A stretch of 16,592 nucleotides of DNA from Saprospiraceae bacterium. Its GTDB lineage: Bacteria; Bacteroidota; Bacteroidia; Chitinophagales; Saprospiraceae. The position numbers were made by a program, and so were the translations under genes. Location: assembly GCA_013361075.1 (NCBI GenBank), contig JABWAJ010000097.1:1-16592 (forward strand). Direction: 5' to 3'. The notes beneath the pieces are model-generated. The model was not told the origin of the DNA. It was given only the letters and a program-made list of their open reading frames with translations, and made no database searches. Positions 12,298-16,592 of this stretch are shown one piece after another. The number at the start of each line of letters is the position of its first letter. The stretch's first letter is position 1.

Positions 12298-12441
12298 TCC
12301 AACGCAATCTCACATTATAATTTTAACACAATTAAATCCATTTACCGCAAGAACATTAACAGCGCAAAATTCCGGTTTAACGCTTCGTTAATAGTCGCAG
12401 GGAAGCGAATCGCCATAACTTGAGTGCAAAATTCAACAATT

Positions 12442-12960
12442 ATGAAGACACTCCTTTACTCTTTCCTGATTTTTATGGCCATTGGAAGTTTCAGTGGCTG
12501 TTTCGTGACCTCTACAGCTCATTCCTTTTTCAAAGCACCCGGTTTCAAAACCGACGCTTCGTTCAAAATCATTTCCGTAAACACAAATGATGTGTTGTTG
12601 GGGCGATTGGAAAACCACCTGCTGAAAGAGGGGTTCAACCTCATTTCTGACAACTACATCCGTGGGGCCATACCAGCAGGCACCACCACCGTCAGTACCC
12701 GCGACACCACCTACCAGGTACCCAACCACGAAATGATGGCCGTGCGGTTTGCCGACGACAGGCAGGCGGATTACGTCATAAAGTACCAGTACAGCAGTGT
12801 TTTCGGAAACCGGATTAATTTCCTCAACATAAACATCGTGAATACGCAAACCGGGAAAACGGAAGTTTCATTTTCTTATCCTGAAACAGCCGGTAACGGC
12901 CGAAAATTCATCCGGATGGACGAAGCTTTCGCACTTTTCGTAGCAGGCATCAGACGCTGA
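12442..12960 (+). CDS. lipoprotein of unknown function, tandem copy 1
   Basis: The 172-residue product begins with MKTLLYSFLIFM, a typical signal peptide, and a SFSGC lipobox with Cys20, so it is probably anchored in a membrane of the envelope. The mature part includes ASFKIISVN, LLGRLENHLLKEGFNLISDNYIRG-like and VSTRDTTYQVP segments. The alternation of helix and strand around LLGRLE...GF.L.SDN is reminiscent of CsgG/FlgO-like proteins, but this is only a resemblance. I start at the ATG at 12442; a GTG at 12424 would spoil the signal peptide. About half of its residues are shared with the next gene, 35 bp downstream. Confidence 0.8.
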   Translation: MKTLLYSFLIFMAIGSFSGCFVTSTAHSFFKAPGFKTDASFKIISVNTNDVLLGRLENHLLKEGFNLISDNYIRGAIPAGTTTVSTRDTTYQVPNHEMMAVRFADDRQADYVIKYQYSSVFGNRINFLNINIVNTQTGKTEVSFSYPETAGNGRKFIRMDEAFALFVAGIRR

Positions 12961-12995
12961 ATACCCTGGTTTTTAATTAATTAAACTTCATACTC

Positions 12996-13520
12996 ATGAA
13001 AACTTTCCACTATTTTATTCTCGCGTTCGCTGTGCTGTCAATTTTTTCCAGTTGCTATACGATCTCCTACACCCACTCTTTTTACAAAACACCGGTATTT
13101 CGGCGCGATGCCTCGTTTAAAGTCATCAGCATCAATAGCAATGATCCTTTGCTGGGCCGCCTGGAGCACCACTTGCTGAAAAATGGATTCAAGGTCGTTT
13201 CTGACAACTACATTCGTGGCGAAGTTCCGGCAGGCAGCACCATCGTGAGTACGCGCGACACGACTTACCAGCTCCCCGTCAATCAGTCGGTTACCCTGCG
13301 TTTTGCAGAAGAAAGCGAGTCGGACTACGTCATTAAATTCCAAAGTAGAAGTCATTACAACAGCAATCGAATCAGTTCACTGATCATCAATGTTGTGAAC
13401 GTAAAAAACGGTCAAAACGAAGCTTCATTTACCTTCCCGGGCGAAGGGGCTTACAGCTACAGCAGCATAAACGTTGATGAAGCGATTGCATTATTTATAG
13501 CTGGTCTTGCAGGCAAATAA
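12996..13520 (+). CDS. lipoprotein of unknown function, tandem copy 2
   Basis: The 174-residue product has signal peptide MKTFHYFILAFAVL and lipobox SIFSSC (Cys20). It aligns with the preceding gene along its whole length, with the best match in DASFK.IS.N..D.LLGRLE.HLLK.GF and in SDNYIRG...STRDTTYQ; the C-terminal DEA.ALF.AG is also kept. The C-terminal third differs most. The 35-bp AT-rich spacer contains no obvious terminator, so the two are probably one operon. They arose by tandem duplication followed by divergence. Confidence 0.8.
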   Translation: MKTFHYFILAFAVLSIFSSCYTISYTHSFYKTPVFRRDASFKVISINSNDPLLGRLEHHLLKNGFKVVSDNYIRGEVPAGSTIVSTRDTTYQLPVNQSVTLRFAEESESDYVIKFQSRSHYNSNRISSLIINVVNVKNGQNEASFTFPGEGAYSYSSINVDEAIALFIAGLAGK

Positions 13521-13537
13521 AACTTTCTGTAACTTCG
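13507..13537 (+). promoter_or_regulatory. candidate promoter TTG-N20-TAACTTCG
   Basis: TAACTTCG (13530-13537) differs from TAnnTTTG at one base and is preceded by TTG at 13507-13509. It would start a transcript with a leader of about 165 bases containing the 13584-13654 inverted repeat before the membrane gene pair. The long leader makes it uncertain. Confidence 0.3.
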
Positions 13538-13583
13538 TTCTGGCTTTGGATTTGTAAAAGACCAAAGGGCAAGCGGACAAATT

Positions 13584-13654
13584 AGCAAGTGGCAAAAGGC
13601 AATCCCGTGATTCTGTATGGGGATATTTGAGGAATTGCTTTTTGCCAACTTGCT
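13584..13654. repeat. imperfect inverted repeat of GCAAGT / GCCAACTTGC words
   Basis: AGCAAGTGGCAAAAGGCAA (13584-13602) pairs with 13635-13654 apart from one bulge and one mismatch, around a 32-base loop. A related CCTTGCCAACCTG word follows. It is one of the phrase-like repeats of this genome, and a hairpin here could end transcription of the lipoprotein pair. Confidence 0.55.
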
Positions 13655-13708
13655 CCTTGCCAACCTGTACGACCACAAGCTCGTTGCCTCTCCTCCAATA
13701 CATGAAAA

Positions 13709-14182
13709 ATGGCCCGAAATCGCCTTTTGCCAACCCATATCTTTGCCATCCTGATGATGGGAATTGCCCTATTTATGCTGGTTATTGCCTGGCTTCTTCA
13801 GCAGTCCATCGCTTCCGGCCTGGCCTACAGCGATGAGCCTGATGCTGAACTGATCTGGCTCAGGAATGTTTTTGCGCTGGCTGGCACTTCGATGATGGTT
13901 TTTTCTATTGGCTTGCTGATGCTGAAAAAATGGGCCATTCAGGGGTTCATCGGTTTGTTTTGGCTCCTGGGCATCGTGTGGCTGGGCTTGCTCTGGTACA
14001 TTTCCCGCCAGGCGGCCGGCGATCCGACACATTGGCCGATTGCTCTTGCAGGCTTAACGGTACTGATTTACACTTTTTTGGCCGTGGGCATTCTTTTCCT
14101 CAGCAGCAGCAATATACTTGCTGTGATTTATGGGAAAGAAGCAGCGGAGGAAAACACACAAAACATTTTGGACCAACCTTAA
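13709..14182 (+). CDS. four-helix membrane protein, tandem copy 1
   Basis: The 157-residue product has four predicted membrane helices (about 11-31, 51-70, 76-97 and 111-135) and a polar C-terminal tail ending NILDQP. It begins MARNRLLPTHIFAILMMG. I do not recognise a family. The start ATG at 13709 is supported by alignment with the next gene, whose N-terminus has the same .RN.L.P..LFSIL pattern. The two genes are 22 bp apart and probably co-transcribed. Confidence 0.7.
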   Translation: MARNRLLPTHIFAILMMGIALFMLVIAWLLQQSIASGLAYSDEPDAELIWLRNVFALAGTSMMVFSIGLLMLKKWAIQGFIGLFWLLGIVWLGLLWYISRQAAGDPTHWPIALAGLTVLIYTFLAVGILFLSSSNILAVIYGKEAAEENTQNILDQP

Positions 14183-14204
14183 AACTGAAAAAGACAACTC
14201 CTTT

Positions 14205-14684
14205 ATGATGCGCAACCACCTCACACCGATTCAGCTTTTTAGCATCCTGATGATAGGCGTTAGTCTTTTTTTATTCGTGTTTGCCTTTTTTTTTCAACAG
14301 GAAGCCATAATGATCGGGGTTGCACCCGGTAGCACCACTTTGAACCGGGAGGCCCTGGTTTTCCGCAATATTTGCATCATCGCCGGTTTAATTGTCCTTG
14401 TACCCGCACTTGCCCTTTTGTCCCGTCAAAAATGGGCTGTGGTTGTTTTTACTGTCTTTTTCTGGCTGGTGGGGATCATGTGGACAGGGTTGCTCGCGAT
14501 TTTGGTTTCGAACAGGAACGACCTCTTTAATGTAGAATACATTGTGTTCCTTGGAGGCTTTTCGGCATTGATCTATAGCTGCACAATCGCCGGTGTTTTG
14601 TATTTAGACAATGCCTGGGTCGTGGAATCTTTACCCGAGAATCCCAAAGAAAAGGTCGGGCTGTCTGACGTTTTGGATCAATAA
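14205..14684 (+). CDS. four-helix membrane protein, tandem copy 2
   Basis: The 159-residue product repeats the layout of its neighbour: MMRNHLTPIQLFSILMIG, FFFQQ after the first helix, a second helix after VFRN, RQKWAV before the third, and a tail ending VLDQ. An upstream open frame to 14130 overlaps the preceding gene and encodes a charged extension without counterpart in the paralogue, so the ATG at 14205 is preferred. Function unknown; the pair may form a heteromeric membrane complex, which is a guess from the duplication only. Confidence 0.7.
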   Translation: MMRNHLTPIQLFSILMIGVSLFLFVFAFFFQQEAIMIGVAPGSTTLNREALVFRNICIIAGLIVLVPALALLSRQKWAVVVFTVFFWLVGIMWTGLLAILVSNRNDLFNVEYIVFLGGFSALIYSCTIAGVLYLDNAWVVESLPENPKEKVGLSDVLDQ

Positions 14685-14706
14685 CCATACTTCCGGGCCT
14701 CCGGGT

Positions 14707-14734
14707 TTGGAATAGCACTTTTTTACTACCTTAG
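14707..14734 (+). promoter_or_regulatory. possible polA promoter TTG-N17-TACCTTAG
   Basis: TTG at 14707-14709 and TACCTTAG at 14727-14734 resemble the Bacteroidota promoter, with one mismatch in the -7 box and a short spacer. It would give a leader of about 60 bases before the polA ATG. Confidence 0.35.
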
Positions 14735-14799
14735 CGACTCAATATACGCCCCAAGCGATGCTTCGTAATGAGTCTAACACCTAACATCTATAGCTCACC

Positions 14800-16592
14800 A
14801 TGACTGACAAACGCCTTTTCCTGCTCGACGGCCACGCCCTGGTTTACCGGGCCCATTATGCTTTTATTGCCCGGCCACTCATCAATTCCAAAGGCATCAA
14901 CACCTCGGCGGTAACGGGATTCACTCGTGCGCTTTGGGATTTAATGCAATCTCAAAAGCCAACCCATATTGCAGTGGCTTTCGACCTTTCCGGGCCTACT
15001 TTCCGGCACAAAATGTACGAGCCATACAAAGCCAACCGCGAATCGCAACCCGAAGACATCACCACGGCATTCCCTTACATCATGCAAATCGTGCGGGGTT
15101 TCAAAATACCCATCGTGACGGCTGAAGGCTACGAGGCCGACGACGTCATTGGCACCCTGGCGAAACAAGCCGAAAAAGAAGGCTATACCGTGTACATGGT
15201 GACGCCCGACAAAGACTTCGGCCAATTGGTTTCTCCGAATATTTTTCTCTACAAACCGTCTCGTCAGGGCAACGGCATTGACATCTGGGGCGAAAAAGAG
15301 GTGACGGAAAACTGGCAGATCAAACGGGTGGACCAGGTAGCCGACCTGCTTGGGCTGATGGGCGACAGTGTGGACAACATACCCGGTTTGCCTGGCATTG
15401 GCGAAAAAACGGCGGCTAAACTGCTGGAACAATTCGACACCGTAGAAAACCTCATTGCCAACGCCAGCCAGTTGAAAGGCAAACAGAAAGAAATCGTGGA
15501 ACAATACGCCGAACAAGGCCTGTTGTCTAAAAAATTAGCGATCATTGACACTTCGGTGCCGATTCAGTTCGATGCCGAAAGTTTCAACCTCGACCCTTTG
15601 GACCGCGACATCCTGTCGGCTGTGTTCAAAGAACTGGAATTCCGGAGTTTGGCCAAACAAATCCTGGGCGAAGACGAAGAAGGCACCCCGGCACCCGCGC
15701 CTGCTTCCCGGCAGGGCAATCTGTTTGACGACCAACCGGCTGCCAGCAGTGCACCACCCGTTAAAACAACCAGCCTTTCTGCCCATTCCGTCGCAGAACA
15801 CGACATTTACAACACACCGCACGACTACCATTTGGTAGAAACCCCCGAGCAACGGGCTGCTCTGGTGGCTTTGCTGGGAAAACAAAAGCATTTTTGCTTT
15901 GATACGGAAACAACCGATATTGACCCCAACCTGGCCGATCTGGTCGGTATGTCTTTTGCCGTTAAGGCCCACGAAGCCTATTACGTGCCGGTGCCAGCCA
16001 ACCGCGCCGAAGCAACGGCCATTGTGATGGAATTCAAAGCGCTGTTTGAATCGGAGCATATCGGGAAAACCGGCCAGAACATCAAATACGACGCCATTGT
16101 GCTGAAAACATACGGCGTAGAAGTGGAAGGCCATTATTTCGACACGATGGTGGCACACTACCTGCTGGAACCGGAGCAACGCCACAACATGGATTACCTC
16201 TCGGAAACCTACCTGAAATACAAGCCCGTTTCGATCGAAACCCTCATTGGCAAAAAAGGGAAAGGCCAGCTCACCATGCGCGACGCACCCCTGGAAAAAG
16301 TAAAAGAATACGCTGCCGAAGACGCCGACATCACCTGGCAGTTGCGCGAGTACTTAGAGCCGAACCTTAAATCGGAAGGGTTGGAAACCCTGTACGAAAC
16401 CATCGAGCGCCCCCTGATCCGGGTATTGGTAGGCATCGAAACCGAAGGCATCAACATCAACAGCGCATTTTTAGAAAAATATTCGGAAGAATTGAATGCT
16501 GGTATCCTGCGCGTGGAAAAAGAAATTTATGAGCAAGCGGGGGTGCATTTCAACATTGGTTCGCCAAAACAGGTTGGTGAGGTGCTGTTCGA
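14800..16592 (+). CDS. polA: DNA polymerase I, N-terminal 597 codons (runs off the window)
   Basis: PolA fills gaps and removes RNA primers in replication and repair. The 5'-3' exonuclease domain shows GYEADDVIGTLA (from about residue 109), VTPDKDFGQL (about 133) and GDSVDNIPGLPGIGEKTA (about 187-204). A Pro/Ala-rich linker (about 290-335) follows. The 3'-5' exonuclease domain has all proofreading motifs: FDTETT (about 367), GQNIKYDA (about 426) and YAAEDAD (about 504), so proofreading is probably retained, unlike in many bacterial PolA. The window ends at SPKQVGEVLF, early in the polymerase domain. The ATG at 14800 begins the expected KRLFLLDGHALVYRA. Confidence 0.97.
   Translation, partial: MTDKRLFLLDGHALVYRAHYAFIARPLINSKGINTSAVTGFTRALWDLMQSQKPTHIAVAFDLSGPTFRHKMYEPYKANRESQPEDITTAFPYIMQIVRGFKIPIVTAEGYEADDVIGTLAKQAEKEGYTVYMVTPDKDFGQLVSPNIFLYKPSRQGNGIDIWGEKEVTENWQIKRVDQVADLLGLMGDSVDNIPGLPGIGEKTAAKLLEQFDTVENLIANASQLKGKQKEIVEQYAEQGLLSKKLAIIDTSVPIQFDAESFNLDPLDRDILSAVFKELEFRSLAKQILGEDEEGTPAPAPASRQGNLFDDQPAASSAPPVKTTSLSAHSVAEHDIYNTPHDYHLVETPEQRAALVALLGKQKHFCFDTETTDIDPNLADLVGMSFAVKAHEAYYVPVPANRAEATAIVMEFKALFESEHIGKTGQNIKYDAIVLKTYGVEVEGHYFDTMVAHYLLEPEQRHNMDYLSETYLKYKPVSIETLIGKKGKGQLTMRDAPLEKVKEYAAEDADITWQLREYLEPNLKSEGLETLYETIERPLIRVLVGIETEGININSAFLEKYSEELNAGILRVEKEIYEQAGVHFNIGSPKQVGEVLF

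Larger units (their letters stand above)
12017..12441. other. 425-bp gene-free interval rich in repeats
   Basis: The interval separates the divergent mnmE and lipoprotein genes. From left to right it holds a GTTGAGC-type tandem repeat, a GGCTGAGC...GAAGCC imperfect palindrome, a small AACGAA-GTTA-TTCGTT inverted repeat (12161-12176), two GC-rich hairpins (12251-12297) and an AT-rich leader. TAACTTGA at 12416-12423 is a weak promoter-like box for the lipoprotein gene. Open frames across the tandem repeat encode low-complexity repeats and are not convincing genes. Confidence 0.7.

Overview
The window looks like part of a Bacteroidota chromosome, probably near the Saprospirales; genus not determined. 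Signs are promoter-like TAnnTTTG boxes, no obvious Shine-Dalgarno sequences, lipoproteins with short lipoboxes, AAA/DUF4143 and DUF4269 genes, and phrase-like intergenic repeats. No CRISPR, tRNA or rRNA gene was seen.

Layout. 1-2579: chromosomal genes: a nitroreductase with an operator-like palindrome in front of it, a small membrane protein, a lipoprotein-type methyltransferase and a DUF4269 protein. 2589-3931: a decayed IS3-family element whose orfB has an internal deletion. 3929-7891: a wrecked type I restriction-modification locus read leftwards: XRE regulator, hsdM, AAA/DUF4143 ATPase, a 35-codon ORF resembling the end of HsdM, and an hsdS cut off by the IS. No hsdR is present. 8054-8598: two unrecognised coupled small genes. 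8727-10336: an AbiE-type (type IV) toxin-antitoxin pair with an inverted repeat at its promoter. 10422-10645: a scar made of pieces of mnmE, of an xre gene and of the 8230-8598 gene. 10622-12016: mnmE. 12017-12441: a repeat-rich gap. 12442-14684: two successive tandem gene pairs, first lipoproteins, then four-helix membrane proteins. 14800-16592: the first 597 codons of polA, running off the window.

Interpretation. Between the core-type genes DUF4269 and mnmE lies a small defence island that has changed repeatedly. Its module borders are marked by duplicated gene tails: the hsdM tail on both sides of the ATPase gene, the tail of the 8230-8598 gene on both sides of the AbiE module, and an mnmE piece beside mnmE. 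The type I system is probably non-functional for restriction (hsdS truncated, hsdR absent), whereas hsdM, the ATPase, the regulator and the AbiE pair have intact reading frames. The most unusual element is the ATPase plus the stand-alone HsdM-tail ORF, which restores an ATGA overlap with hsdS.
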